Origin: an uncultured Eubacteriales bacterium
Lineage (GTDB): Bacteria > Bacillota > Clostridia > Oscillospirales > Acutalibacteraceae
NCBI GenBank assembly: GCA_934491515.1
Contig: CAKSTF010000006.1
Span: 1-64,000 of the forward strand
DNA length: 64,000 nt
Direction: 5' to 3'
Positions 49,121-59,068 of this stretch are shown here, piece after piece. A program made the position numbers and the translations under genes. Below the pieces are notes generated by a model. That model worked only from the letters and a program-made list of their open reading frames with translations, was not told where the DNA came from and searched no databases. How positions within the stretch are numbered: the stretch's first letter is position 1; every line of letters begins with the position of its first letter.

Positions 49121-52100
49121 ATGAAAAAAGTTATTTCCTGCATTCTCGTCGTTTTGCTTTGCTTAACGATACTGCCGATCGGCGCATTTGCCGCCGATCC
49201 CGTTACCGGCTCCTGCGGTGACGACGTGCAGTGGTCGTACAATGCGGCAGACGGCACACTGTCCATTACCGGCACGGGCGCAACTACCGCCTATACCGAT
49301 AAGGCAGGCGCGTTTGATGCGTTTAAAGACGGCGTTAAATCCGTAAAAGTGGGCGAGGGTATTACCGAACTCAACTCTTATCTGCTTTACGGAATGACAA
49401 ATTTAAAGTCCGTATCTTTACCGTCTACGCTTGAAAAAATTCAAACAAGGGCTATCGCAAATTGTGCGGCTCTTACCGAAATCAGCCTTCCAGATAAACT
49501 CAGGGTACTGGGCGCTTATGCTTTTCAGAACGACCCCGCGCTTGTAAAGGTCACTTTTGAAGGCCGCGCACCTGCGACTGTTTCCGGCTCAAAGCCATTT
49601 GACGGCGACGCCTTTGAACTTGTAAGACTTTGTAAAGAAGATTCTTCATGGGCCGCGGCGGCAAAGTGGACAACCGCAAAAGTTACTTCATTCGGCGGTG
49701 CGGTTGCACAGTCGCCGAAGCATACATGGGGCACCGACAGCTGCACCCTTTGCGGCGCTAAAACCACGGGCACACACGGAGATACCGTTAACTGGAAATT
49801 TGATCCCACAAACGGAAAACTCACCGTTACCGGCACGGGCATTGCAACAAACGCAACTGCAGCGTCAAGCCCGTTCGAGTCAATCAAGGGTCTTGTAAAA
49901 TCCGTAGAGGTAGGCGAGGGCATTACCACACTCGGCGAGTATATGTTTTATGGTATGCTCAACCTTAAAACCGTTACTTTGCCCGAAAGCCTTATAAAGA
50001 TACAGACTCGTGATTTCGCATACTGCAGATCGCTTGAAGAAGTGTCTTTCACGGATAAACTTACAACCCTGGGCGCTTATGCGTTTGAAAAAAGCGGCAT
50101 CAAGACCGTAACCTTTGCCGGTCGCGCACCTGCAACGATTTCAGGCCTTAAGCCCTTTAACGAACTCACCTATACGCTCAACATCCCCTGCAAGAACGAC
50201 GATTCGTGGGCAGATAACACCAAATGGAACGCCGTAAAGGAAGCGGCTTTGGGCGGCGTTGCAACCGAAGTTTTAAATCATAAATGGAACGGCAATAAGT
50301 GCGACGTATGCAACACCGTAAAAGGCACTCCCGTTACCGCAATTAAACTTGATAAAGAAACGGTGACCGTTAATATATGGGATTCGCTGGCACTTACCGC
50401 CACCGTTGAACCCGCAGGCGCCGATAACAAAAATATTGTTTGGACCAGTTCCGATGAAAAGGTGCTTACCGTTGCAAACGGCATAGTAACCCCCGTAGGC
50501 GCGGGCACTGCCGATGTTACGGCAGCTTCTGAAGAAAATTCGGAAATAAAAGCCGTTTGTAAAGTTACCGTGATAGCGGCGAACGCGGGCAAGTTTAAAA
50601 CCGGTCTTGAATGGAAGTTTGAAAACGGCACGCTTACAATTACCGGCAGCGGCGCTACCGATTCTTATGAATTAAAAGACACCACGAACGCCGCAAAATA
50701 CCCCTTCCTTTCGTTTAAGGATAAGGTAACGAAGATAGTAATAGGTCACGGTGTTACGATTCTTAAAAATCACCTCTTCTATGAGATGAAGAACCTTACC
50801 GAGGTTGAGTTAGGCGACACGGTTTCCCGTATCGAGACACGCGTTTTCAAGAACTGCACCTCGCTTCAGTCGATAGTAATGCCGCCCACACTTTCGTATG
50901 TAGGCTACGAGGCGTTTGTAGGTTCGGGAATTAAAACCGTAACCTTTAAAGGCAGCGCGGTATCCACTACCACAACCACATCGGCACTTCCCTTTAAGGG
51001 ACTTAAGTACGATATTTATGTTCCCTGTAACGATACCACATGGACCGGCGCCAAGATTTCCGCAATAGGCGGCGACGCTACGGTTAATCTTGCGCACGAT
51101 TGGCAGAACGGCGTTTGCACGGTCTGCAAGGCAAGGCTTAACAACAACGTTACAAGCATTACCTTAAGTGCAACCGCAATAAGCATTTATTCAAACGATT
51201 ATAAAGACATAACCGCAACGGTAACGCCTAAGGACGCCAGCGATACAGGCATTGTTTGGACCAGCAGCAATGAATCTGTTGCTAAGGTGTCCGGTACCGG
51301 CAGAATAACGGGCGTAGCCCCCGGCACAGCCGTAGTTACCGCAACCGCACGCGACGGCGGCGGTGCTAAAGCCACCTGCAGCGTAACCGTTATGCAGGGC
51401 CTTGGCGGTACAGCAGGAGAATCCGCGCGCTGGACGCTTGTTGACGGCGTGCTCAGAATTACCGGCACGGGCGCTCTTACCAATTTCTCAAGAAATGCTC
51501 AGACGGACATAGCCAATACTCCGTGGAGAAACGTAAGAGACAGCATAAGAACCGTTATTATCGATAACGGCATAACCGCTATCAAAAACTACGCGTTCTA
51601 CGGCTGCTCAAATATAACTTCCGTATCGCTTCCCGAATCTCTCACTGAAATAGCATACGGCGCTTTCCAGGGCACCAAGTCATTAAAAACAATAAAACTG
51701 CCTTCAAAGATTAAGAAGTTCGGCAGTCAGGTATTTAAGGACTCGGGTCTTAAAACCGTTACCTTCACGGGTACGCTTCCCGAAAGTTACGGCAAAAACA
51801 TTTTCCAGAACGTAACTGCCGTAGTATATTATCAGTGCAACACCTTCCCGAGAGACTTCGGAAAAACCCTTACATGGGTTAAAGCGCATAAATTTGCCAA
51901 GGATGCAAACGGCATTATCAAGTGTACCTACTGTAAAACGGTTGACGGTAAAGCAGTTACAAAAATATCACTTGATAAGCAGAACGTAACGCTTCTTGTA
52001 GGCAACACCCATCAGATTAAAGCAAAAATCACGCCGGACGACGCTACATACAAGAATCTTGAATATAAAAGCGGCGAGGACGAGGTAGCGACCGTTACGA

Positions 52101-52831
52101 AAGACGGTCTTGTTACCGCCAAGGGCGTAGGCAGCACAACCGTTACCGTTACCGCGCTTGATACCGGCAAAATAACCGCTAAGTGCAAGATTACCGTTAA
52201 AGCGGGAGAAGGCGGATATATAGGCGATATCTTCTGGAACTATGACAACGGCAAACTTACCTTAAGCGGCGTCGGCGATATCCCCGATGTAAGCGGTAAG
52301 GCTCCGTGGGCTAAGAACGCCGACAAGATTACCTCTGTGGAAGTAGGCGAGGGAATAACCAAGATAGGCGCAAATGCGTTTGCCGGATTAAAGAAATTAA
52401 CCGACCTTGTATTGCCCGAATCCCTTACCGAAATCGGCATAGATGCGTTCAGAAATGCGGCGTCCCTTACAAAGGTTACTTTCCCTGCGGATATCAAATC
52501 CATCGGTGAAAAAGCCTTTGCAGGTTCCGGTCTTAAAGAAATAATCTTTACCCGCGCAATTCCCGGCTTCGGAACAGGCGTTTTTGAGGGCGTAACCGCC
52601 GTTGCAAAAGCGCTCTGCACCGAAAACACGGTAGATCTCGGCAAGAATATCACATGGGAAAAGATGCACGATTATCAGGATGTCGGCGGACATAAGGAAT
52701 GTCTGCTTTGCGGTGAGAGGGAAGGCTCCTTCTTCACAAGTATATGGTTCATCCTTATAGCAGCGGTTGTTGTTATAGGCGCCTGCACGGCAATAATCAT
52801 AGCGTCCAAGAAAAGAAAGAAGGTAAAGTAA
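49121..52831 (+). CDS. BspA-like leucine-rich-repeat surface protein with Ig-like domains and C-terminal membrane anchor
   Basis: The 1236-residue protein has a signal peptide (cleavage near 'GAFA-ADP'). Five BspA-type LRR_5 blocks follow, each opening 'GTLTITGTGA'-like and continuing 'G.T.L....F..M.NL..V.LP..L..I....F'. Three Big_2-type bacterial Ig-like domains lie at about 404-490, 677-760 and 945-1025, each with 'IVWTSS(D/N)E' or a close variant. Most LRR blocks end with a CxxC pair ('CTLCGAK', 'CDVCNT', 'CTVCKA', 'CTYCKT', 'CLLCGER'). A C-terminal transmembrane helix (about 1205-1229) ends in a basic KKRKKVK tail, so it is anchored rather than sorted. Likely an adhesin. The ribosome binding site is AGAGGA. 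Confidence 0.88.
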   Translation: MKKVISCILVVLLCLTILPIGAFAADPVTGSCGDDVQWSYNAADGTLSITGTGATTAYTDKAGAFDAFKDGVKSVKVGEGITELNSYLLYGMTNLKSVSLPSTLEKIQTRAIANCAALTEISLPDKLRVLGAYAFQNDPALVKVTFEGRAPATVSGSKPFDGDAFELVRLCKEDSSWAAAAKWTTAKVTSFGGAVAQSPKHTWGTDSCTLCGAKTTGTHGDTVNWKFDPTNGKLTVTGTGIATNATAASSPFESIKGLVKSVEVGEGITTLGEYMFYGMLNLKTVTLPESLIKIQTRDFAYCRSLEEVSFTDKLTTLGAYAFEKSGIKTVTFAGRAPATISGLKPFNELTYTLNIPCKNDDSWADNTKWNAVKEAALGGVATEVLNHKWNGNKCDVCNTVKGTPVTAIKLDKETVTVNIWDSLALTATVEPAGADNKNIVWTSSDEKVLTVANGIVTPVGAGTADVTAASEENSEIKAVCKVTVIAANAGKFKTGLEWKFENGTLTITGSGATDSYELKDTTNAAKYPFLSFKDKVTKIVIGHGVTILKNHLFYEMKNLTEVELGDTVSRIETRVFKNCTSLQSIVMPPTLSYVGYEAFVGSGIKTVTFKGSAVSTTTTTSALPFKGLKYDIYVPCNDTTWTGAKISAIGGDATVNLAHDWQNGVCTVCKARLNNNVTSITLSATAISIYSNDYKDITATVTPKDASDTGIVWTSSNESVAKVSGTGRITGVAPGTAVVTATARDGGGAKATCSVTVMQGLGGTAGESARWTLVDGVLRITGTGALTNFSRNAQTDIANTPWRNVRDSIRTVIIDNGITAIKNYAFYGCSNITSVSLPESLTEIAYGAFQGTKSLKTIKLPSKIKKFGSQVFKDSGLKTVTFTGTLPESYGKNIFQNVTAVVYYQCNTFPRDFGKTLTWVKAHKFAKDANGIIKCTYCKTVDGKAVTKISLDKQNVTLLVGNTHQIKAKITPDDATYKNLEYKSGEDEVATVTKDGLVTAKGVGSTTVTVTALDTGKITAKCKITVKAGEGGYIGDIFWNYDNGKLTLSGVGDIPDVSGKAPWAKNADKITSVEVGEGITKIGANAFAGLKKLTDLVLPESLTEIGIDAFRNAASLTKVTFPADIKSIGEKAFAGSGLKEIIFTRAIPGFGTGVFEGVTAVAKALCTENTVDLGKNITWEKMHDYQDVGGHKECLLCGEREGSFFTSIWFILIAAVVVIGACTAIIIASKKRKKVK

Positions 52832-52835
52832 GAAG

Positions 52836-55205
52836 ATGAAAAAGTTTACAGCATGCCTTACGGCACTTGTGCTCTGTCTTTTAATTTTCATAGTTCCGGC
52901 TGCCGCCTCAAGCGGCAGCTGCGGAACGGCGGCTACGTATACGCTTGAAAACGGCGTACTTACCATTACGGGACAGGGCGAAACCACAAACTACACCCGC
53001 GACGGAAACACCGATCAGGTAAATAACCCCTGGTGGAACGAAAGAAGCAGTATCACTTCGGTTGTGGTAAGCGAAGGTATAACCGTTCTTAACAACTATG
53101 CTTTCTATGACTGCACCAACCTTACAAGTGTTCAGCTGCCCCAGTCCCTTACAAAAATAAATGCAAGGGTATTTGCAAAATGTTCTTCACTTACAAGCAT
53201 CACTTTCCCGAAGAAACTTTCGTTTTTGGGACTTGAAGCTTGTGTAGGCTCCGGCCTTACCGACATAACGTTTGAGGGCAACGCCCCCAAGGTTTCCACC
53301 ACACCGCCCCTTACGGGACTTTCCGCTACCGTTCATTACGGTAACGACCCCGCGTTCCTTACAACCGAATTCGGCGGACAGTTGGAATTCCAGACGACTG
53401 CCGAACCCGATAATTCACCCGACCCCGCGGAAGACGTTGATATGTCCAACCCCGAAAAGGAAGGCATGTGCGGTCCTAACGCAAGCTGGGCGTTCAAAAA
53501 GGGCACACTTTTAATAACCGGCACGGGCGAAACCGAAAAATACGTTCGCAACGAAGATCTCGATACCGTACAGACTCCTTGGTGGGAGTGGCGCGATCAG
53601 ATTAAAACGCTTGTTGTAGGCAAGGGCATTTCCCGCGTAAACAACTACCTTATGTTCCGCTGCGAAAAACTTGAAAAGGTTACGCTTGCTTCCTCCGTAG
53701 TGGCTATTAACTACGGCGCATTCAAAGAATGCAAGGCTTTAAAAGAACTCACGTTACCTAAAAATCTTGCGGAAATCGGTTCTCAGGCATTTGCGCTTTC
53801 CGGTATTAAGAAACTCACCTTCAAGGGTCCCATCCCCACGGATATAGGCGACCTTATGGCAGACGGCCTTACCGCTACTTTCTATTATCCCTGCACCGAA
53901 CCCGATGTTTCAAACGCCAACGTTAAAATCTTCGGCGGCGATCTTAAATGGGTTAAAACACATAATTTTGAAAACGGTAAATGCACACTCTGCGGCGTTG
54001 CGGAAGCAAACGTTAAGGACGATACCGCAGAGGACGGCAAAAAAGCCGCGGCTGATAAAAAATCACTTTTCGACGGTTTTTCAATGAGCGCCGTAACAAT
54101 AGTCAGCGTTTGCCTTACCGTTCTTGCGGTTGCGGCACTTGCGTTTGCGTTCGTGCTTATTCTTAAATCAAAAACTGCGTCTGCCTACGATTCTTCCGAT
54201 GAAGAGGCAGATTCTAAAAAAAAAAGAATGAAACCGATTAACCCCAAACACAGAAAAACCCTGCTGATTGTATTGCCCGTTGTGGCAGGTATTCTTATAG
54301 CGACCTTAACGCTTAACGTTGTTATAAGTTTTAATCAGCCCAAAGGTAACTCTTCAGGAGGCAAACAGATGCTCGTTATAAAGAACTTACCCGGCGATAA
54401 GGAAGGCCTTAAAGCCCGCGTATTGAAAGAAATATCCACACTTAAATCAGAGGGCAGAGAAGATAACGATTCCCTTACCGAACTTTTCACGGCGTGCGAC
54501 GCCTCCGGTTATATCCACACAACGCAGGAGGGCACACCCTATATAACCGCTAAGGACGGCGGTCAGATAATGTTATCGGAACTTTCCTCTACCTATGTTC
54601 ACCGTATGACCGCGAAAACGTTTTCACAGATACTTGAGGTGGGCGATACATACGTTGCGAACGCTCAGCATATGAGATACGGCAACTACTATACCCCCTT
54701 CAACGAAAAAACGACAAACCATATTGACTGCTCAAGTTTTGTTCAGTCGGTTCTTTACGGCATACCTTACGATACGTCGAGATTTGTTAAGGACGAAGCC
54801 GAAAAAATGCATGATTTCGGTTTTACGCTTCCCGATAACCCGTACAGCAATATGTTCGGACCCAAGAGATACCTTGCCAACGAACTCGGCCGTTACGCTT
54901 TCGATAACAACTTTGCGTTTTATCCGGAATCAGACGGTACCGACGGCGGCAAACTTCAGCCGGGCGATATAGTTTTCTTCAGCACAAACAAAAAGAATGA
55001 AGACTATTTCCTTAACATAACCCATATTGCTATATTTGTTAAGTATGACGAGCAGGGTAGACCCGTAATTCTTCACGGCAACAGCTATGACGTTGTAAAT
55101 TACTACACAATAGACCTTACATCGGATCTTACGCCTCTCGGCTCTAAGAATCCGTATAAGAATGCACTTGTACTTATCGGACGTTTCCCTGTAACGGCAG
55201 ATTGA
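52836..55205 (+). CDS. LRR surface protein fused through two membrane helices to an NlpC/P60-like domain
   Basis: The 789-residue protein has a signal peptide ('VPAAASSGS') and two BspA-like LRR blocks (about 22-195 and 205-385). A CxxC pair 'CTLCGVA' and a first transmembrane helix (about 416-443) follow. A short cytoplasmic basic loop contains an A10 tract (54216-54225). A second helix (about 475-500) leads to an extracellular NlpC/P60-like domain: 'HIDCSSFVQSV' (Cys ~631), 'PGDIVFFS' and 'ITHIAIFVKY' (His ~728). Inferred activity: cysteine peptidase or amidase on peptidoglycan. It starts 4 nt after the preceding LRR gene, so the two are translated together. Confidence 0.85.
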   Translation: MKKFTACLTALVLCLLIFIVPAAASSGSCGTAATYTLENGVLTITGQGETTNYTRDGNTDQVNNPWWNERSSITSVVVSEGITVLNNYAFYDCTNLTSVQLPQSLTKINARVFAKCSSLTSITFPKKLSFLGLEACVGSGLTDITFEGNAPKVSTTPPLTGLSATVHYGNDPAFLTTEFGGQLEFQTTAEPDNSPDPAEDVDMSNPEKEGMCGPNASWAFKKGTLLITGTGETEKYVRNEDLDTVQTPWWEWRDQIKTLVVGKGISRVNNYLMFRCEKLEKVTLASSVVAINYGAFKECKALKELTLPKNLAEIGSQAFALSGIKKLTFKGPIPTDIGDLMADGLTATFYYPCTEPDVSNANVKIFGGDLKWVKTHNFENGKCTLCGVAEANVKDDTAEDGKKAAADKKSLFDGFSMSAVTIVSVCLTVLAVAALAFAFVLILKSKTASAYDSSDEEADSKKKRMKPINPKHRKTLLIVLPVVAGILIATLTLNVVISFNQPKGNSSGGKQMLVIKNLPGDKEGLKARVLKEISTLKSEGREDNDSLTELFTACDASGYIHTTQEGTPYITAKDGGQIMLSELSSTYVHRMTAKTFSQILEVGDTYVANAQHMRYGNYYTPFNEKTTNHIDCSSFVQSVLYGIPYDTSRFVKDEAEKMHDFGFTLPDNPYSNMFGPKRYLANELGRYAFDNNFAFYPESDGTDGGKLQPGDIVFFSTNKKNEDYFLNITHIAIFVKYDEQGRPVILHGNSYDVVNYYTIDLTSDLTPLGSKNPYKNALVLIGRFPVTAD

Positions 55206-55255
55206 TGACAGGTATATCGTTTAATACAAACTTTTCGGGAAAGGAAGGGTAATGA

Positions 55256-56206
55256 ATGTTAAAATTTATACTGAAACGGTTTACGCTCGCAATTCCCGTT
55301 TTGTTTGCTATACTTACAATGGTTTTTGTTCTGATGCGTCTGGTTCCCGGCAACCCGCTGTATTCTTTGCAGGACGACGGTAACTTTACAGAGGCACAGA
55401 TAGAGGAATTCAACGAGAAATACGGCCTCGGCGGCAGCGTTTTGGAGCAATACGGCAAGTATTTGCGTAACATCGTAAAGGGCGATTTCGGAACATCGTT
55501 TTTTAATCAGAAACCTGTGTTCCAGAACATTTTCGACCGCATGGACGCAACGCTTATAATTACCTTCTATTCGCTTGTGGTAACGCTTATAATCGGAATA
55601 CCGATAGGTATTTATGCCGCAACGCACCATAACAGTTTTCTTGATTATTTTCTTTCAAGTACAACAATGATCGTGACCTGCGTTCCGAGTTTCTGTCTTG
55701 GCCTCGGTATCCTTTACGTTTTCGCGTATAAACTGCAATGGTTCCCGATATTCGGATATTTAAGCGCTTCAAAATACGGACTGTGGGCGGCTATCAAGTC
55801 GCTCACTCTCCCAAGCGTTGCAATCGGTATTTCGGGTGCGGCAGGATTTGCAAGGCATACACGTTCCCAGATGCTTGACGTTTTAGGTCAGGATTACATC
55901 CGCACGGCAAGATCAAAGGGTATGTCGGAAAGGGTAATAAACTACCGCCACGCGCTGCGAAACGTGCTTTCGATACTTATTACGCTTGTTTCCGGCACCA
56001 TAGTGTCCCATCTGGGCGGTTCAACGGTTCTTGAAAAGGTATTTAATATCGAAGGCGTTGGTTTGCTGGCATATTCTTCGCTTACAAACTTCGACTACTC
56101 ACAGGAACAGGCGATACTGCTTTTTATGGCGACTTTGTTTGTATTCCTTAATATTCTGCTTGATATTATTTATAAACTTCTGGACCCCAGGATCAAGCTT
56201 GATTAG
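55256..56206 (+). CDS. Oligopeptide ABC transporter permease (DppB/OppB)
   Basis: The 316-residue permease has six membrane helices and the DppB signature: 'RFTLAIPVLFAILTMVFVLMRLVPGNP', an EAA-type loop 'DYIRTARSKGMSERVINYRHALRNVL' and 'HLGGSTVLEKVFNIEGVGLLAY'. The ATG at 55256 is preferred over ATG 55252, which is out of frame. GGAAGG is upstream. It is the first gene of a BCDFA-ordered peptide importer, 50 nt after the NlpC-domain gene with no terminator visible. Confidence 0.96.
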   Translation: MLKFILKRFTLAIPVLFAILTMVFVLMRLVPGNPLYSLQDDGNFTEAQIEEFNEKYGLGGSVLEQYGKYLRNIVKGDFGTSFFNQKPVFQNIFDRMDATLIITFYSLVVTLIIGIPIGIYAATHHNSFLDYFLSSTTMIVTCVPSFCLGLGILYVFAYKLQWFPIFGYLSASKYGLWAAIKSLTLPSVAIGISGAAGFARHTRSQMLDVLGQDYIRTARSKGMSERVINYRHALRNVLSILITLVSGTIVSHLGGSTVLEKVFNIEGVGLLAYSSLTNFDYSQEQAILLFMATLFVFLNILLDIIYKLLDPRIKLD

Positions 56207-56217
56207 GAGGCGTAACT

Positions 56218-57066
56218 ATGGATGAAAAAATAACCCTATGGGATAAATTTCGGGTGTTTGCAAAACACAACGGACGTATCATAATAGGCGGCATTCTTAT
56301 ACTTATAGTTGCGCTTATGGGAATTTTGGCTCCCTTTCTTACAAGTTACGATCCGATAAAAACAAACGGCTACGAAAGATACCTCTCCGCCGGCGAGCAG
56401 GGTCACTTTATGGGCACGGACGCCGCCGGCAGAGATATCTGGTCAAGAATACTGTACGGCGCACGTGCGTCTATAATAATTGCCGTTGCCGTTCAGGTAA
56501 TTACAATTGCAATAGGCTCGCTTTTGGGACTTGTCAGCGGTTTTTATCCTAAGGTCGATTTGATTCTTATGCGTGTGCTTGAAGCGATTTCGTCACTGCC
56601 TACCATTCTTATGGTTTACGTGCTTGTTATGATACTGGGCAGCGGATACGTAAGCCTTATTTCCGCAATGGTTATCGGTAATATGCCCAGTATCGCAAGA
56701 TATGTCAGGGCGCAGGTGCTTTCTCTTCGGCAAAAAGAGTTTGTTCTGCGTGAGATAGTAATAGGCGCCAGAACGTTCTATACAATGGTAAGGCACGTTC
56801 TTCCGCACTGCTCATCATATCTTTTGGTGCGCTTCGGTTCGGGACTCGGCGGCAGCATTATTTCGCTTGCAACACTGTCTTTCCTCGGCGTAGGACTTCC
56901 CGGAGGAACACCCACATGGGGTGCCGATATTGCCAACGCGCAGGGTATGATGATGGTATATCCGGCAAAGGTATTCTATCCCATGATTGCCATTGCAATC
57001 GCCGTTTTCGGATTTTCAATGCTCGGCGACGGTATAAGGGACTATATGAATCCGGAACTCAGATAA
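56218..57066 (+). CDS. Oligopeptide ABC transporter permease (DppC/OppC)
   Basis: The 282-residue permease has 'MGTDAAGRDIWSRILYGARASI' (a DppC hallmark), the EAA loop 'EIVIGARTFYTMVRHVLPH' and 'LGVGLPGGTPTWGADIA'. The ribosome binding site is AGGAGG. It lies 11 nt after DppB and 10 nt before DppD. Confidence 0.96.
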   Translation: MDEKITLWDKFRVFAKHNGRIIIGGILILIVALMGILAPFLTSYDPIKTNGYERYLSAGEQGHFMGTDAAGRDIWSRILYGARASIIIAVAVQVITIAIGSLLGLVSGFYPKVDLILMRVLEAISSLPTILMVYVLVMILGSGYVSLISAMVIGNMPSIARYVRAQVLSLRQKEFVLREIVIGARTFYTMVRHVLPHCSSYLLVRFGSGLGGSIISLATLSFLGVGLPGGTPTWGADIANAQGMMMVYPAKVFYPMIAIAIAVFGFSMLGDGIRDYMNPELR

Positions 57067-57076
57067 GGAGGTCAAT

Positions 57077-58063
57077 ATGGGCGAAAAAGATAAAATTTTG
57101 TCTGTAAAGGACCTTGAACTCTGGTTTGACGGAGATTATGAGTCCCCTCAGATTTTAAACAAAGTAAGTTTTGATGTATATAAAGGCGAAACACTCGGTA
57201 TCGCGGGTGAATCGGGCTGCGGAAAATCGGTCACTTCACTTTCGATACTCCGCCTTTTAAAAACGCCGCCCGCAAGGCTTGAGGGCGAGATAAATTTCCA
57301 GGGTCAAAACCTTTTGGAACTCCCCATGAGCGCCATGCGGAAAATACGCGGCAACAAAATAACAATGATTTTCCAAGAGCCTATGACAAGTCTTAATCCG
57401 CTTCTTAAAATAGGCTATCAGATTTCCGAGGTGTTAAGACTTCACCAGGGAATGACTAAAAAACAAGCACACGAAAAGGCGATAGAAATGCTGCGTGCGG
57501 TTCATGTGGCGCTTCCCGAAAAGCGCGTAAAGGAATTTCCGCACCAGTTGTCCGGCGGTATGCGCCAGCGTGTTATGATAGCCATGGCGCTTGCCTGCAA
57601 TCCCGAACTGCTTATTGCCGACGAACCCACGACGGCGCTTGACGTTACGATTCAGGCACAGGTGCTTGACCTTATGCGCGAACTTCAGCGCAATACAGGC
57701 ACCGCGATAATGTTTATAACGCACGACTTGGGCGTTATAAGGGAAATGTGCGACAGGGTAATAGTTATGTACTGCGGCGAAATTATGGAGGAAGCAAAAA
57801 CCCCTATGATATTCAAAAATCCGCAGCACCCCTACACGCACGGTCTTTTAAGCACACTGCCTAAGTACGGGCAGTCGGGCGACCTTCCAACAATACCCGG
57901 TATGGTACCTCCGGCAGGAAAATTCCCGAAAGGGTGCGTGTTCTCGCCGCGCTGTCCTTATGCCACAGATAGGTGCAGGCAGGAAAAACCGCCCGTAACG
58001 CAGGTTGAAGAAGGCCATACGGTACGCTGCTTTTATCCCATAAGCAAGGAGGAGAATAAATAA
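57077..58063 (+). CDS. Oligopeptide ABC transporter ATPase (DppD/OppD)
   Basis: The 328-residue ATPase has Walker A GESGCGKS, 'MIFQEPMTSLNPLLKIG', the signature LSGGM, Walker B 'ELLIADEPTTALD' and a H-loop 'FITHDLGVI'. The C-terminal oligopeptide_HPY domain has 'CVFSPRCPYATDRC', probably a 4Fe-4S-type Cys cluster found in this family. Its stop overlaps the DppF start (TAATG). Confidence 0.97.
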   Translation: MGEKDKILSVKDLELWFDGDYESPQILNKVSFDVYKGETLGIAGESGCGKSVTSLSILRLLKTPPARLEGEINFQGQNLLELPMSAMRKIRGNKITMIFQEPMTSLNPLLKIGYQISEVLRLHQGMTKKQAHEKAIEMLRAVHVALPEKRVKEFPHQLSGGMRQRVMIAMALACNPELLIADEPTTALDVTIQAQVLDLMRELQRNTGTAIMFITHDLGVIREMCDRVIVMYCGEIMEEAKTPMIFKNPQHPYTHGLLSTLPKYGQSGDLPTIPGMVPPAGKFPKGCVFSPRCPYATDRCRQEKPPVTQVEEGHTVRCFYPISKEENK

Positions 58064-59046
58064 TGTCGCAAGATAGTAATGTCATCCTCTCTGCCAAAGG
58101 TTTAAAACAGTGGATACCTATTCCGAAAATGATATATGAAAAACAACAGTATATCAAAGCGGTAGACGATGTTTCGTTTGACCTTTACCGCGGCGAAACG
58201 CTTGGCATTGCAGGCGAATCCGGCTGCGGTAAGAGTACGCTGCTTAAAAGTTGCATCCGTCTTATGGAACCCACGGACGGTGAGGTTATATTTGACGGTA
58301 TAGATATTACCCACATGCGCGAAGGCAAACTGCGCCCCTATCGCAAATTTATTCAGGTTGTCTTTCAGGACCCGTACAGTTCGCTTGATAATAAGTGGAA
58401 TATAGGGAACCTTATAATGGAACCTATGAAGATCAACCGTATCTACTCTTCAAAGAAGGAAAGAAGAGAAAAAGCCCAGGAACTTATGGAATCGGTGGGA
58501 CTCAGAAAAGAGTATATCAACCGTTATCCGCACGAATTTTCCGGCGGTCAGCGCCAACGCATTGCAATTGCGTGCGCGCTTGCGACCAATCCGAAAATTC
58601 TTATGTGTGACGAAGCGGTTTCCGCACTTGACGTTTCCGTAAGGGCGCAGGTTCTTAATCTGCTTTCCGACCTTAAAAGGGATTTTGATCTTACCTATAT
58701 GTTTGTGTCTCACGATATGTCGGTTATCGAGCATATCTGTGACAGGGTTGCAATTATGTATCTCGGTAAGATTATGGAGATAGGTAACAAGAGAGATATT
58801 TTCGACAACCCGCAGCACCCGTATACGCAGGCTCTGCTTTCGGCGGTGCCCAGTGCCAACGAAGATGTTTCTCCGGATAAACGCATTATTCTTGAAGGGG
58901 ATATTCCAAGCCCCGTAAACCATCCGTCAGGCTGTGTTTTCCGCACCAGATGCCGTTATGCAAATGAAAGATGCAAGTGCGAAATGCCCGAACTTCACGA
59001 AGTAAACGGAAGAATGGTTGCATGCCACATGGAATACACAAAATGA
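58063..59046 (+). CDS. Oligopeptide ABC transporter ATPase (DppF/OppF)
   Basis: The 327-residue partner ATPase has Walker A GESGCGKS, 'VFQDPYSSLDNKWNIG', the signature FSGGQ, Walker B 'KILMCDEAVSALD' and the Cys-rich end 'CVFRTRCRYANERCKCE'. Walker B has EAVSALDVSV, the normal OppF form. It forms a heterodimer with DppD. Confidence 0.97.
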   Translation: MSQDSNVILSAKGLKQWIPIPKMIYEKQQYIKAVDDVSFDLYRGETLGIAGESGCGKSTLLKSCIRLMEPTDGEVIFDGIDITHMREGKLRPYRKFIQVVFQDPYSSLDNKWNIGNLIMEPMKINRIYSSKKERREKAQELMESVGLRKEYINRYPHEFSGGQRQRIAIACALATNPKILMCDEAVSALDVSVRAQVLNLLSDLKRDFDLTYMFVSHDMSVIEHICDRVAIMYLGKIMEIGNKRDIFDNPQHPYTQALLSAVPSANEDVSPDKRIILEGDIPSPVNHPSGCVFRTRCRYANERCKCEMPELHEVNGRMVACHMEYTK

Positions 59047-59068
59047 CCAAACGAAAGGAAAAAAGCGT

